Shown here: piece after piece, positions 55,295-63,782 of the stretch
Layout: every line of letters begins with the position of its first letter
How positions within the stretch are numbered: the first letter of the stretch is position 1
Origin: Spongiactinospora rosea
GTDB taxonomy: Bacteria > Actinomycetota > Actinomycetes > Streptosporangiales > Streptosporangiaceae
Direction of reading: 5' to 3'
NCBI RefSeq assembly: GCF_003315795.1
Contig: NZ_QMEY01000004.1
Span: 474,247-538,246 of the forward strand
Length of the DNA stretch: 64,000 nucleotides
Notes under the pieces: model-generated
Told to the model about the DNA's origin: nothing
What the model saw: the letters and a program-made list of their open reading frames with translations, nothing else
The model's database searches: none
Position numbers and translations under genes: made by a program

Positions 55295-56128
55295 ATGATG
55301 GGGCCGGTACGGGGCGGACTGGTGGCGGTGGCCGCGATCCTCGCGGTCGCCGTGCTCATCGTGGGCCTGGCCTGGGTGTTCCAGCGACGGCTGATCTACC
55401 TTCCTGATCCCGCCCCCGTCCCTCCGGCGGCCACGGTGCTGCCGGGCGGGCGCGATGTCACGCTGACCACCGCCGACGGCCTGGAGCTGGGCGCGTGGTC
55501 GTTCCCGCCCACCGGCGAACCGCGCGGGGTGACGGTGCTCGTCGCGGGCGGGAACGGCGGCAACCGCGCCTACCGCGCCCCGCTGGCCAGGGCGCTCACC
55601 GCGCGCGGCATGTCGGTGCTGCTGATGGACTACCGGGGCTACGGCGGCAACCCGGGCACGCCCACCGAGGAAGGGCTGGCGCTCGACGTACAGGCGGCCG
55701 GGCGGCACCTGGCCGGGTCGGGCGAGCGGCTGATCTACTTCGGGGAGAGCCTGGGGGCCGCCGTGGTGACCCGGCTGGCCGCCGCGCACCCGCCCGCCGG
55801 GCTGGTGCTGCGCTCGCCGTTCACCGACCTGGCCGCGGCGGGCCGGATCGCCTACCCGTTCCTGCCGGTCGCGTCGCTGCTGAAGGACCGCTTCCCGGTC
55901 GCGGCCACGCTCCCCAGCGTGCGCGAGCCCACCGTCGTCGTGTACGGCACGCGCGACACGATCGTTCCCGCCGAGCTGAGCCGGAAGGTCGCCACGGCCT
56001 CCCCCGCGCTGCTGGCCTCGGTCGAGGTCGCCGGAGCCGGGCACAACGACGCCGTGCTCCTGGACGGGCCGCAGCTCATCAGTGCCGTGACCGCGCTCGC
56101 CGACCGGGTGGCCCCGCGTACGCGCTGA
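55295..56128 (+). CDS. alpha/beta hydrolase, membrane-anchored
   Basis: The product is 277 aa. An N-terminal helix (LVAVAAILAVAVLIVGLAWV) anchors it. The hydrolase core has VTVLVAGGNGGNRAYRAPLA as oxyanion region, LLMDYRGYGGNPG, and the nucleophile elbow IYFGESLGAAVV (GESLG). VVVYGTRDTIVP carries the acid and VAGAGHNDAV the His. It belongs to the YfhR/ABHD13-like group. The start is ATG 55295; GTG 55292 also fits, with TATCGT at 55279-55284 giving leaderless spacing. Substrate unknown. Confidence 0.85.
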   Translation: MMGPVRGGLVAVAAILAVAVLIVGLAWVFQRRLIYLPDPAPVPPAATVLPGGRDVTLTTADGLELGAWSFPPTGEPRGVTVLVAGGNGGNRAYRAPLARALTARGMSVLLMDYRGYGGNPGTPTEEGLALDVQAAGRHLAGSGERLIYFGESLGAAVVTRLAAAHPPAGLVLRSPFTDLAAAGRIAYPFLPVASLLKDRFPVAATLPSVREPTVVVYGTRDTIVPAELSRKVATASPALLASVEVAGAGHNDAVLLDGPQLISAVTALADRVAPRTR

Positions 56129-56151
56129 CGGCTCCTGTCCCACCTCGCCCC

Positions 56152-56157
56152 TATATT
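56152..56157 (+). promoter_or_regulatory. -10 element of leaderless WYL-regulator transcript
   Basis: TATATT ends 7 nt before ATG 56165 with no Shine-Dalgarno between, the spacing typical of leaderless actinobacterial genes. Confidence 0.55.
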
Positions 56158-56164
56158 GAGCCTC

Positions 56165-57142
56165 ATGTTGGAAACGTCCGCGCGGTTGCTCCGGCTGCTC
56201 TCGCTGTTGCAGGCCAGGCGCGAGTGGCCGGGCGCCGAGCTGGCCGAACGGCTCGGCGTGAGCACGCGGACGATCCGCCGCGACGTCGATCGGCTGCGCG
56301 AGCTGGGCTACCCGGTGCACACCACGATGGGCATCGCGGGCGGCTACCGGCTCGGCGCGGGGGCGGCGCTGCCGCCGCTGCTGCTGGACGACGACGAGGC
56401 GGTGGCGGTGGCCGTCGGGCTGCGCACGGCCGCGGGCGGCACGGTCTCCGGCATCGAGGAGAACTCCCTGCGCGCCCTGGCCAAGCTGGAGCAGGTGCTG
56501 CCGTCCCGGCTGCGGCACCGGATCAACGCGCTGCACTCGGCGACCGTCCCGGTGCCGGGGGCGGGCCCGACCGTCGACTCCGCCGTGCTCAGCGCGATCG
56601 CCGCGGCCTGCCGCGATCATGAGCGGCTGCGCTTCGACTACCTCGACCACGAGGGCGCGGCGAGCGTCCGGGTGACCGAGCCGCACCGCATGGTGAACTG
56701 GGGCCGCCGCTGGTATCTGGTGGCCTGGGACGTCGAGCGGGACGACTGGCGCACCTTCCGGGTGGACCGGATCAGGCCGCGGGTGCCCACCGGGCCCCGG
56801 TTCGAGCCGCGCGAGCCGCCGGAGGGCGATGTCGCCGCGTACGTCTCCCGGCGGCTGTCGGCCGACATGTGGCCCTACCGTGCGCGGCTCGTCATGCACG
56901 CCCCGGCCGAGCGGCTGGCCCGGTGGATCTCCCCCGCCGACGGCCGGCTGCGGCCGATCGACGACCAGACCTGCGAGCTGGACATCGGCAGCGAGTCACT
57001 GGCCATGCTGGCCGGTTTCCTGATCATGCTGGACGTCGACTTCGTCGTAAAAGATCCCCCTGAGCTGCGCGAACACCTGCGCCTACTGGCGGCGCGCACC
57101 ACGGCCGCGGCCCTCGGGCCCGCCCGCGACACCAAGGAGTGA
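56165..57142 (+). CDS. YafY/WYL-domain transcriptional regulator
   Basis: The product is 325 aa. The N-terminal DeoR-like HTH is LLSLLQARREWPGAELAERL, then GVSTRTIRRDVDRLRELGYP. The central WYL domain reads RMVNWGRRWYLVAWDVERDD, then WRTFRVDRI, and a WCX extension at the C-terminus ends in ELDIGSESLAMLAGFLIMLD. Relatives bind nucleotides or single-stranded DNA and switch local operons. The start ATG 56165 is probably leaderless. The next gene overlaps its stop by four bases, so the regulator is co-transcribed with the kinase, VOC and membrane protein genes. Confidence 0.9.
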   Translation: MLETSARLLRLLSLLQARREWPGAELAERLGVSTRTIRRDVDRLRELGYPVHTTMGIAGGYRLGAGAALPPLLLDDDEAVAVAVGLRTAAGGTVSGIEENSLRALAKLEQVLPSRLRHRINALHSATVPVPGAGPTVDSAVLSAIAAACRDHERLRFDYLDHEGAASVRVTEPHRMVNWGRRWYLVAWDVERDDWRTFRVDRIRPRVPTGPRFEPREPPEGDVAAYVSRRLSADMWPYRARLVMHAPAERLARWISPADGRLRPIDDQTCELDIGSESLAMLAGFLIMLDVDFVVKDPPELREHLRLLAARTTAAALGPARDTKE

Positions 57143-58062
57143 ACCCCGTTTTGATCGTCGTTCCCGACGCCCTGGCCGCCATGCACGAGAAGCTCTTCAG
57201 CGACCAGGGCCGCGCGTGGATCGCGGACCTGCCCCGGCTCGCGGAGGAGTACCTGCTGCGCTGGGACCTCACCCCCGACGGCCCGTCCCGGCACGGCTGG
57301 GTGGGCCTGGTCCTCCCGGTACGCCGGAGCGACGGCACGCCCGCCGCGCTGAAGCTCCAGCCGGTGGACGAGGAGACCGAGACCGAGCCGGTCGGGCTGC
57401 GCCTGTGGAACGGGCGCGGCGCCGTGCACCTGCTGGACCACGACCCGGCCACCGGCACGATGCTGCTGGAACGCCTGGACGCGGACCGCTCGCTGGCCGA
57501 CGTGCCCGACGAGACCGAGGCCCTGACGATCCTGTCCGGGCTGCTCGCCCGGCTGACCGCGATGCCCGCCCCGGCCGGGCTGCGCACGCTGGCCGACATC
57601 GCCGGCCGCATGGTCCAGGACGCGCCGGAGGCGGTGACCCGCCTGTCCGACCCCGGCGACCGTGACCTGCTGCGACACTGCGCGGGCGTGGTCGCCGACC
57701 TGCTGCCCGAACCCGGCGACCGCATGCTGCACTGGGACCTGCATTATGAGAACGTCCTGGCCGGGGAGCGCGAGCCGTGGCTGGCCATCGACCCCAAGCC
57801 GCTGGCCGGCGACCCGTGTTTCGACCTGATGCCCGCGCTGGACAACCGCTGGGAGGAGATCGTCGCCACCGGCGACGTGGCCAGGGCGGTGCGGCGCAGG
57901 TTCGACCTGATGACCGAGGTGGTGGGGCTGCCCAGGCAGCGCGCCGCGGGCTGGACGCTCGGCCGGGTGCTGCAGAACGTGCTGTGGGACATCGAGGACG
58001 GCGAAACCCGGATCTCCGGGCCGCAGTTCGCGATCGGCGACGCGCTGCGCGGGCTAACGTGA
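57139..58062 (+). CDS. aminoglycoside/hydroxyurea-type phosphotransferase (APH(6)-like)
   Basis: The product is 307 aa. It is a kinase-fold APH: ALKLQPVDEETETEPVGLRL with the ATP Lys, DPATGTMLLERLDADRSLAD, and the catalytic loop HWDLHYENVLAG (Asp200, Asn205). It continues LAIDPKPLAGDPCFDLMPAL with the metal Asp. This is the streptomycin-6-kinase/hydroxyurea-resistance subgroup. GTG 57139 overlaps the regulator stop; the Shine-Dalgarno AAGGAG fits the TTG at 57151 better. It is probably a resistance or salvage kinase. The substrate is not fixed by the sequence. Confidence 0.85.
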   Translation: MNPVLIVVPDALAAMHEKLFSDQGRAWIADLPRLAEEYLLRWDLTPDGPSRHGWVGLVLPVRRSDGTPAALKLQPVDEETETEPVGLRLWNGRGAVHLLDHDPATGTMLLERLDADRSLADVPDETEALTILSGLLARLTAMPAPAGLRTLADIAGRMVQDAPEAVTRLSDPGDRDLLRHCAGVVADLLPEPGDRMLHWDLHYENVLAGEREPWLAIDPKPLAGDPCFDLMPALDNRWEEIVATGDVARAVRRRFDLMTEVVGLPRQRAAGWTLGRVLQNVLWDIEDGETRISGPQFAIGDALRGLT

Positions 58063-58811
58063 TGAGCGTGTCCACCAGGCTGGTCAACCTCGTCATCGAC
58101 GCCGCCGACCCACAGCGGCTCGCCGCGTTCTGGGCGGGCCTGCTCGGCTGGCGGATCGCGCTCACCGACCCCGGCGAGGTCGTCGTGCGGGCCCCCGCGG
58201 GCGACGGCTGGGACCTCGACATCTGCTTCGTGCCGGTGCGGGAGCCGAAGACCGTGCAGAACCGGATCCATCTCGACCTGGCCAGTGCCACCGCGCGGGC
58301 CCAGGCCGAACGGGTGGCCGCGGCGCGCGGGCTGGGCGCCCGGCCGGTGGACATCGGCCAGGGCGACGTGCCCTGGGAGGTGCTGGCCGACCCGGAGGGC
58401 AACGAGTTCTGCGTGCTGGAGCCGCGGCCGATCTACCAGAACTGCGGGGCGGTCGCGGCCATCGTGTACGCCGCCGCCGATCCGGGGCGCCTGGCGTCGT
58501 TCTGGGCGGAGGCCGGCGGATGGCGGCCGGCCCGCACGTCGGCGCCGTTCCCCGCGCTGCGCGCTCCGGCCGGGGTGGGGCCGTGGCTGGAGTTCGTGCC
58601 CGCGGGTGAGCCCGCGCCGGTGAAGAACCGGCTGCACCTCGACGTCGCGCCGCCCCAGGGCGGCGACCACGGCCACGCGGCGGAGTGGCTGATCGGCCTG
58701 GGCGCGCGCCGGGCCGACGTGGGGCAGGGCGACGCGCCGTGGCACGTACTGACCGATCCCGAGGGCAACGAGTTCTGCGTGCTCGGCCCGCGCGACCACC
58801 CCCCGCGTTAG
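58062..58811 (+). CDS. two-domain VOC (glyoxalase/bleomycin-resistance-type) protein
   Basis: The product is 249 aa made of two VOC domains: residues about 5-121 (LVNLVIDAADPQRLAAFWAG through LADPEGNEFCVLEPR) and 126-245 (CGAVAAIVYAAADPGRLASF through LTDPEGNEFCVLGPR). Both contain the NRIHLD/NRLHLD strand and the conserved acidic ending EGNEFCVL. Two fused domains can form a complete active site or binding cleft. Its ATG overlaps the preceding stop (ATGA). No metal ligand set could be assigned with confidence. Confidence 0.87.
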   Translation: MSVSTRLVNLVIDAADPQRLAAFWAGLLGWRIALTDPGEVVVRAPAGDGWDLDICFVPVREPKTVQNRIHLDLASATARAQAERVAAARGLGARPVDIGQGDVPWEVLADPEGNEFCVLEPRPIYQNCGAVAAIVYAAADPGRLASFWAEAGGWRPARTSAPFPALRAPAGVGPWLEFVPAGEPAPVKNRLHLDVAPPQGGDHGHAAEWLIGLGARRADVGQGDAPWHVLTDPEGNEFCVLGPRDHPPR

Positions 58812-58812
58812 C

Positions 58813-60114
58813 ATGCCGCTACTGATCGCCGCCGTGTTCGCGCTCACCTGGTGGCTCGGCCTCTACGTGCTCGGCGGCGACCCCGGCGAGCGCGGCGCCC
58901 GCCGAGCCGGGTTCGGCCTGCTCGCCTACGCCGCCGCGCTGGCCACCGGGCAGATCCGCACGCTGATGCTGCCCTCCCCCGTCGCGCTGGACGCGCTCCA
59001 GACGGCGCTGACCTTCCTGCCCGCGCTGCTGTGGACCGGCGCGGTGCTCACCCTCGTCCCGGACACCGGGCGGCTGGACCGGATCTGGTCGCGCGGCCTG
59101 GTCCCCGTCACGCTGGCCGCGATCGGCTGGGCGGCGGTCGCGGGCGGCGCGTCCCGGGCGGCGCTCGGCGCGCTGCTGCTGGTGCCGCTGGCCGGGGCGC
59201 TGGTGCTGCTGGTGCGGGCGGGTCCGGAGCGGATCGGCTGGCTGGCGGCGGTGGCCACGCTGTTCTTCGGCCTGGGCACCGCGCTGTTGCTGACCTCCCT
59301 CTCCGGTCCGCCCGGCCTGCTCGCCGCGCTCGCGATCGACGTGGACATGGCCCTGCTGGGCGTGGCCATCGCGATGGCCGGGGCCTTCCGGGCGGGCGAG
59401 GCGCTCTGGCGGGACATGGCGCGTTCGGCGCTGGGCGCGGTCGTCGTGGCCGCCGCCACCGGCGGCCAGGTGGCCATCGCGGTCGCGCTCGGCGGGGCCA
59501 CCCCGGCGCTGGCCGCACTGCTGTACGGCGTTCTCGCGGTGGCGGTCACCGTGCAGACGATGGCCGGTCCGCTGCACCGCGCGCTCGACCGGATCGCCTT
59601 CGCCCGCGATCCCGCCATCCGCCGCGAACGCGCCCAGCTCCGCGACACCGCCGAGGCGCTGCCGCGCCGCGAGGAAGGGCCGCCGCCGCTGGACGACGCG
59701 GAGTTCGTCCGGCTCACCCGCCGGGCGCTGGCCAACTACGGCGACCTCGGCAAGCTGGCCAGCAGCCCGCTGGCGAGCCTGCCGCTGATCGACGAGCGGG
59801 TGTCCGGTGACATCCCGCTGGAGCGGGCCGCCGAGCTGAAGCACCTGCTGCTGGAGAGCATCCAGCGGCTCAAGCCGCGCGACGGGGAGTTCGGCACCAG
59901 CGAGGAGTGGCGGTTCTACAACGTCCTGTACTTCCCGTACGTACGCGGGCTGCGCCCCTACCGGCGCGGCGCGGGACGCCAGGGGCTGAACGCGTTGGAC
60001 CGGCAGGCGTTCGACTGGTTCGCCCGGGAAGTTCCCGAACGTACGTGCTACAACTGGCAGAACGCGGCGGCCAAACTTGTGGCGGATGATCTTCGCAGCG
60101 CGGATCGGCAGTGA
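58813..60114 (+). CDS. polytopic membrane protein with soluble C-terminal domain, unknown
   Basis: The product is 433 aa. About eight hydrophobic helices fill residues 1-250, including LLIAAVFALTWWLGLYVLGG and LFFGLGTALLLTSLSGPPGL. Then comes a soluble C-terminal domain of about 170 residues with RRALANYGDLGKLASSPLAS, LKHLLLESIQRLKPRDGEFG and EWRFYNVLYFPYVRGLRPYR. I do not recognise the family. The helix-only front and helical C-terminal domain suggest a sensor or regulated transporter. It starts 1 nt after the VOC gene stop and is the last gene of the WYL operon. Confidence 0.7.
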   Translation: MPLLIAAVFALTWWLGLYVLGGDPGERGARRAGFGLLAYAAALATGQIRTLMLPSPVALDALQTALTFLPALLWTGAVLTLVPDTGRLDRIWSRGLVPVTLAAIGWAAVAGGASRAALGALLLVPLAGALVLLVRAGPERIGWLAAVATLFFGLGTALLLTSLSGPPGLLAALAIDVDMALLGVAIAMAGAFRAGEALWRDMARSALGAVVVAAATGGQVAIAVALGGATPALAALLYGVLAVAVTVQTMAGPLHRALDRIAFARDPAIRRERAQLRDTAEALPRREEGPPPLDDAEFVRLTRRALANYGDLGKLASSPLASLPLIDERVSGDIPLERAAELKHLLLESIQRLKPRDGEFGTSEEWRFYNVLYFPYVRGLRPYRRGAGRQGLNALDRQAFDWFAREVPERTCYNWQNAAAKLVADDLRSADRQ

Positions 60115-60197
60115 ATGGCAGTGGAATGTCTGCAGGTGGCAGTGCCTAACGCGATGTGCTGAAGCCATCGCATCCACCTGATGTCAGGAGATATCCG

Positions 60198-60596
60198 ATG
60201 GCCACCACGACCGCCCTCGCCGCCCCCGCTCCCCTGCTGCGCCGCGTGCTGCAGACCGACACCGTGCTCACCGGAGGCTTCGCGGTCCTGCTCGCGGTGG
60301 CCGCCGGGCCGATCGCCGGGCTGACCGGACTGCCGGAGCCGATGCTGCGCTGGGCCGGCATCGGGCTGCTGCCGGTCACCGCGTTCATCGCCTTCCTGGC
60401 GACCCGGCGCACCCCGCCGCGCGCCGCCGTGTGGACGCTGATCGCGATCAACGCGCTGTGGGCGGTGGACAGCATCGCGCTGCTGTTCACCGGCTGGATC
60501 GACCCCAACCCGCTGGGCGTGGCCTTCTGGGCGGGGCAGGCGGTGCTGGTGGGGATCTTCGCCGAGCTTCAGTACCTGGGGCTGCGCCGGAGCTGA
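60198..60596 (+). CDS. small four-helix membrane protein
   Basis: The product is 132 aa. The start is ATG 60198, with AGGAG 7 nt upstream. Four hydrophobic segments are visible: LTGGFAVLLAVAAGPIAGLT, GIGLLPVTAFIAFLA, VWTLIAINALWAVDSIALLF and VAFWAGQAVLVGIFAELQYL. This resembles a family of small actinobacterial integral membrane proteins without a name. A perfect hairpin lies 19 nt after the stop. Confidence 0.75.
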   Translation: MATTTALAAPAPLLRRVLQTDTVLTGGFAVLLAVAAGPIAGLTGLPEPMLRWAGIGLLPVTAFIAFLATRRTPPRAAVWTLIAINALWAVDSIALLFTGWIDPNPLGVAFWAGQAVLVGIFAELQYLGLRRS

Positions 60597-60615
60597 GTTC
60601 CATCACGGGAGGGCG

Positions 60616-60641
60616 GTCCGCCGGGGAATCCCCCGGCGGAC
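60616..60641 (+). terminator. hairpin terminator
   Basis: GTCCGCCGGGG and CCCCGGCGGAC form a perfect 11-bp stem with a 4-nt loop (AATC), between the small membrane protein gene and the SMP-30 gene. TACTCT (60642-60647), directly after it, could be a -10 for a leaderless start at 60654. Confidence 0.7.
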
Positions 60642-60653
60642 TACTCTGTCGAG

Positions 60654-61496
60654 ATGAAGATCGACGTCGCCCTGCCCGTCCGCGCCGCGCTCGGCGAGGG
60701 GCCCACCTGGCATCATGACCGGCTTATCTGGGTGGACATCCCGGCCTGCGAGGTGCATGAGTACATCCCGGCGAGCGGCACGGACTCGGTGCGCGAGGTG
60801 CCCCAGCACGTCGGCGCGGCCAAGCCGCGCGCGGGCGGCGGCCTGGTGGTCAACCTGCGCGACGGCGCCGGGCTGCTGGAGCCCGGCGGCGGCTTTCGCT
60901 GGCTGGCCGAATGGGCCGTCGAGGGCAGGCGCGGCAACGACGCGGGCGTGGACCCGCACGGCAATCTGTGGGCGGGCACGCTCAGCTACGGCGGGGGCGG
61001 CGGCTCACTGTACCGGGTGACCCCGGACGGGGAGGTCGTGACCTTCCTCGACCGGGTGGGCACCAGCAACGGCATCGCCTGGAGCCCCGACGGCGCGCTG
61101 ATGTACTACGTGGACACCGACACCGGCCGCATCGACGTCTTCGACACCGACCCCGGCGGCGGCCTGCCGCACGGCCGCCGGACCTTCGCCGAGATCGACC
61201 GCGGGCTGCCCGACGGCATCACGGTGGACGCCGACGGGTGTGTCTGGGTGGCCCTGTGGGACGGCGCCGCCGTCCGCAGGTACACGCCGGGCGGCCACCT
61301 GGACCGGGAGCTTGAGGTCCCGGTCAGCAGGCCCACCGCGTGCGCCTTCGGCGGCCCCGGCCTCACCGACCTCTACATCACGAGCGCCACCGAGGGCCTG
61401 CCGGAGGCCACGCTCGCGGCCGAGCCGCTGTCCGGGGCGCTGCTGGTGGTGCCCGGGGCAGGGATCGGCCTGCCCGGTACGCCGTTCGCGGGCTGA
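60654..61496 (+). CDS. SMP-30/gluconolactonase family protein
   Basis: The product is 280 aa, a six-bladed propeller of the regucalcin group. ALGEGPTWHHDRLIWVDIPA has the metal Glu, RGNDAGVDPHGNLWAGTLSY the Asn/Asp ligand, VGTSNGIAWSPDGALMYYVD the Asn, and GLPDGITVDADGCVWVALWD the final Asp. These are the four metal-binding positions. It is expected to hydrolyse sugar lactones. There is no Shine-Dalgarno; TACTCT 6 nt before the ATG suggests a leaderless transcript. Confidence 0.9.
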   Translation: MKIDVALPVRAALGEGPTWHHDRLIWVDIPACEVHEYIPASGTDSVREVPQHVGAAKPRAGGGLVVNLRDGAGLLEPGGGFRWLAEWAVEGRRGNDAGVDPHGNLWAGTLSYGGGGGSLYRVTPDGEVVTFLDRVGTSNGIAWSPDGALMYYVDTDTGRIDVFDTDPGGGLPHGRRTFAEIDRGLPDGITVDADGCVWVALWDGAAVRRYTPGGHLDRELEVPVSRPTACAFGGPGLTDLYITSATEGLPEATLAAEPLSGALLVVPGAGIGLPGTPFAG

Positions 61497-61533
61497 GTCA
61501 CCCACCTGAGTCACCCACCTGAGTCACTCACCT
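61495..61533. repeat. 13-bp tandem repeat, three copies
   Basis: GAGTCACCCACCT occurs at 61495-61507 and 61508-61520, with a one-base variant at 61521-61533. The first copy overlaps the SMP-30 stop codon. Confidence 0.85.
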
Positions 61534-61549
61534 GGGCCGCCCGCCCGGG

Positions 61550-62410
61550 TCAGCTCCCCACGGTCGTGCGCATGGTCAGCTCCGCGCCGTCGGTGGACAG
61601 GTCGAGCGTCACATCGACGGCCTTGAGCAGGCCGGTGCCGGTCAGGTGGGTGCCGCCGCAGGGGATCGCGGCCTCGCCCTCGGGGAGCGCGCAGCGCCAC
61701 GTACGCCGGGCCGCGAGGTCCGGCCCCGGCGCGTCGATCCGCACCGGGGCGTCCGCGGCGATCCACTCGGTCAGCCGCTCGCCCACCTGCTTGGCGATGC
61801 CGGGCAGGTCGTCGGACAGCCCCTCGGTGGTGAAGCCCTTCTTGCGCAGCGACTTGCCCAGGCGGTAGACGTCCAGGCTGCCGTGGGGCAGGATCCGGGA
61901 GGAACTGATCGCCGCCTGGTCGAAGTCGGGGCTGCCCAGGCCGTCGGCGGGCGCGGGCTTGCGCCAGCGGCCGGCGAACACGGCGTTGAGGGCGAGCGCC
62001 GTCAGGTGGCAGGCGGTGTGCCCGGCGGACAGCGCCGCGCGGGTGTCCGGCTCGACGGCGAGCGCGGCGGTCTCGCCGATGCCCCCGACCGGCTCGCCGG
62101 TCAGGTGGACGACCAGCCAGTGCCAGCCGGGGTCGCCGCGCCGGACGGGGATCTCGTGGCCGAGGTAGAGGGTGGTCCCGCCGTGCTCGACCGCGCCGGT
62201 GACGCAGTCGGTCACCGGCACGCCGTTGATCGTGCCCGTGTCGGCGGGCTGGTCGGGCCAGGTGTGGTCGAGCGGATGAAACGGTGTCTCGGTCACCACG
62301 ACACCGTGCCCGCCGTTGCGGCGGAGGGTCGCGACGATCGGCGAGCTACCGGCGAGCGCCCCCGAGGGATAGGTCACTCTCGTCGATCCGGCGATGTTCA
62401 TGGTCTCCAT
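61550..62410 (-). CDS. freestanding alanyl-tRNA editing protein (AlaX-like)
   Basis: The product is 286 aa. The AlaRS-type editing domain shows LSAGHTACHLTALALNAVFA (HxxxH metal site), then CGGTHLTGTG near the C-terminus with the Cys and second His. These are the four Zn ligands. Such proteins hydrolyse Ser-tRNA(Ala) or Gly-tRNA(Ala). ATG 62410 or ATG 62401 are both possible; the start lies within the 3' end of the MFS gene, so the two are co-transcribed. Confidence 0.85.
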   Translation of the reverse strand: METMNIAGSTRVTYPSGALAGSSPIVATLRRNGGHGVVVTETPFHPLDHTWPDQPADTGTINGVPVTDCVTGAVEHGGTTLYLGHEIPVRRGDPGWHWLVVHLTGEPVGGIGETAALAVEPDTRAALSAGHTACHLTALALNAVFAGRWRKPAPADGLGSPDFDQAAISSSRILPHGSLDVYRLGKSLRKKGFTTEGLSDDLPGIAKQVGERLTEWIAADAPVRIDAPGPDLAARRTWRCALPEGEAAIPCGGTHLTGTGLLKAVDVTLDLSTDGAELTMRTTVGS

Positions 62411-63629
62411 GCTGCCGTACGCGGTCGCGCTCGTCTTCCAGGTAACGGTCGGCTCCGGCGTACCAGCCGGTGCCGACCTGCACCGCGACGACGCCGATCA
62501 GCAGCAGGAACGGCAGGGTCCAGCCGCCGGTGGCCGCGTACATGACGCCGACGATCAACGGCCCGGCTCCGGCGATCAGGTAGCCGGCGCTCTGGCCGAA
62601 GGCCGACAGGGCGGCGGTGGCCTCGGCGCTGCGGGTGCGCAGCGCGAGCATGGTCAGCGCGAGCGGGAACGAGCCCATGCCCAGGCCCACCGCGATCACC
62701 CAGAGCCACGCGGTGCCGGACGGGGCGAGCCAGAGCCCGGCGAAGCCCACCAGATACAGCACGGCCAGTCCGATGACCAGCGGGCGCTGGTTGGAAAACC
62801 GCGCGGTGAGGGCCGGGACGACGATGGCGACCGGGATGCCGAGGGCGGTGAAGGCGGCGAGCATGAACCCCGCCTGCCCGGTCGTGTAGCCCAGGTCGAT
62901 GAGGATCTGCGGCAGCCAGCCGAACATGATGTAGGCCACCATCGACTGGGTGCCGAAGTAGGCGGCGACCGCCCAGGCCAGGCGATTGCGGACGAGCGCG
63001 CGCGGGCCGAGGTCGCTTGCGCCGGCGTCGCGCGCGGGCTCGCTGCGCAGCAGCATCAGCCACGGCAGCGCGGACACGGCCGCCAGCGCGGCCCAGACGC
63101 CGAGCGCGACGTGCCAGTCGCCGTTCGCGGCCTGCTCGATGGGCACGGTCGCGGCGGCGGCGAGCATGGTGCCCACGGCGAGGGCGGTGGTGTAGACGGT
63201 CGTCATCGTGCCCGCGCGGCGCGGGAAGTGGCGCTTGATCAGGGTCGGGATCAGCACGTTGCCGACGGCCCCGCCGGACAGCGCCACCGCGCTGCTGAAC
63301 AGGAAGATCACCGCCGAGTCCACCATGGCCCTGGTGAGCAGGCCCGCGCCGAGCGCGAGCAGGGCGAGCAGCAGCAGCCGGTGCTCACCGATGCGGCGGG
63401 CGATGGCGGGCGTGATGACGCCGACCGTGGCGAAGCAGAGCACGGGTAGTGTGGTGAGCAGGCCGGTCGTCACGCCGGACATCCCGAGCGCGGTGGCGAT
63501 CCGGTCCAGCAGGGGGCCGACGCTGGTGACGGCGGTGCGGAGGTTCAGCGCGGCCAGCACGATCCCTGCCACCAGCAGCCATGCCAGCGGTCCGCCACGT
63601 CCTCTTGTTTCGGGGGCGAGCACGGTCAT
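62346..63629 (-). CDS. MFS transporter of the CynX/NimT family
   Basis: The product is 427 aa with 12 helices. GIVLAALNLRTAVTSVGPLL at helix 1 and TTLPVLCFATVGVITPAIAR at helix 2 are diagnostic for the CynX/NimT (cyanate/2-nitroimidazole) branch. The start is ATG 63629 with GGGAGG 13 nt upstream. The last 65 bp overlap the alanyl-tRNA editing gene. A dyad at 63663-63691 in its promoter resembles GntR/FadR-type sites, and this transporter branch is commonly controlled by such a regulator; none is encoded here. Exact substrate unknown. Confidence 0.88.
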   Translation of the reverse strand: MTVLAPETRGRGGPLAWLLVAGIVLAALNLRTAVTSVGPLLDRIATALGMSGVTTGLLTTLPVLCFATVGVITPAIARRIGEHRLLLLALLALGAGLLTRAMVDSAVIFLFSSAVALSGGAVGNVLIPTLIKRHFPRRAGTMTTVYTTALAVGTMLAAAATVPIEQAANGDWHVALGVWAALAAVSALPWLMLLRSEPARDAGASDLGPRALVRNRLAWAVAAYFGTQSMVAYIMFGWLPQILIDLGYTTGQAGFMLAAFTALGIPVAIVVPALTARFSNQRPLVIGLAVLYLVGFAGLWLAPSGTAWLWVIAVGLGMGSFPLALTMLALRTRSAEATAALSAFGQSAGYLIAGAGPLIVGVMYAATGGWTLPFLLLIGVVAVQVGTGWYAGADRYLEDERDRVRQHGDHEHRRIDESDLSLGGARR

Positions 63630-63662
63630 GCGGCGTCACATCCTCCCTGAAAAGTGATGGGG

Positions 63663-63691
63663 ATCATCGAATCATGGGATGAATCAATGAC
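63663..63691 (-). promoter_or_regulatory. imperfect dyad, candidate GntR-type operator
   Basis: ATCATCGAATCAT (63663-63675) and ATGAATCAATGAC (63679-63691) are inverted arms matching at 10 of 13 positions around GGG, 34 bp upstream of the MFS start. Confidence 0.5.
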
Positions 63692-63782
63692 CCCTACGCT
63701 AACAGGAGTGATTGCGTCTTTAGTTCCTGTACGCCCGTGACGTTGGGCACAGCTAGCCCCGTTTTCCGCACGTGAGTGATCT

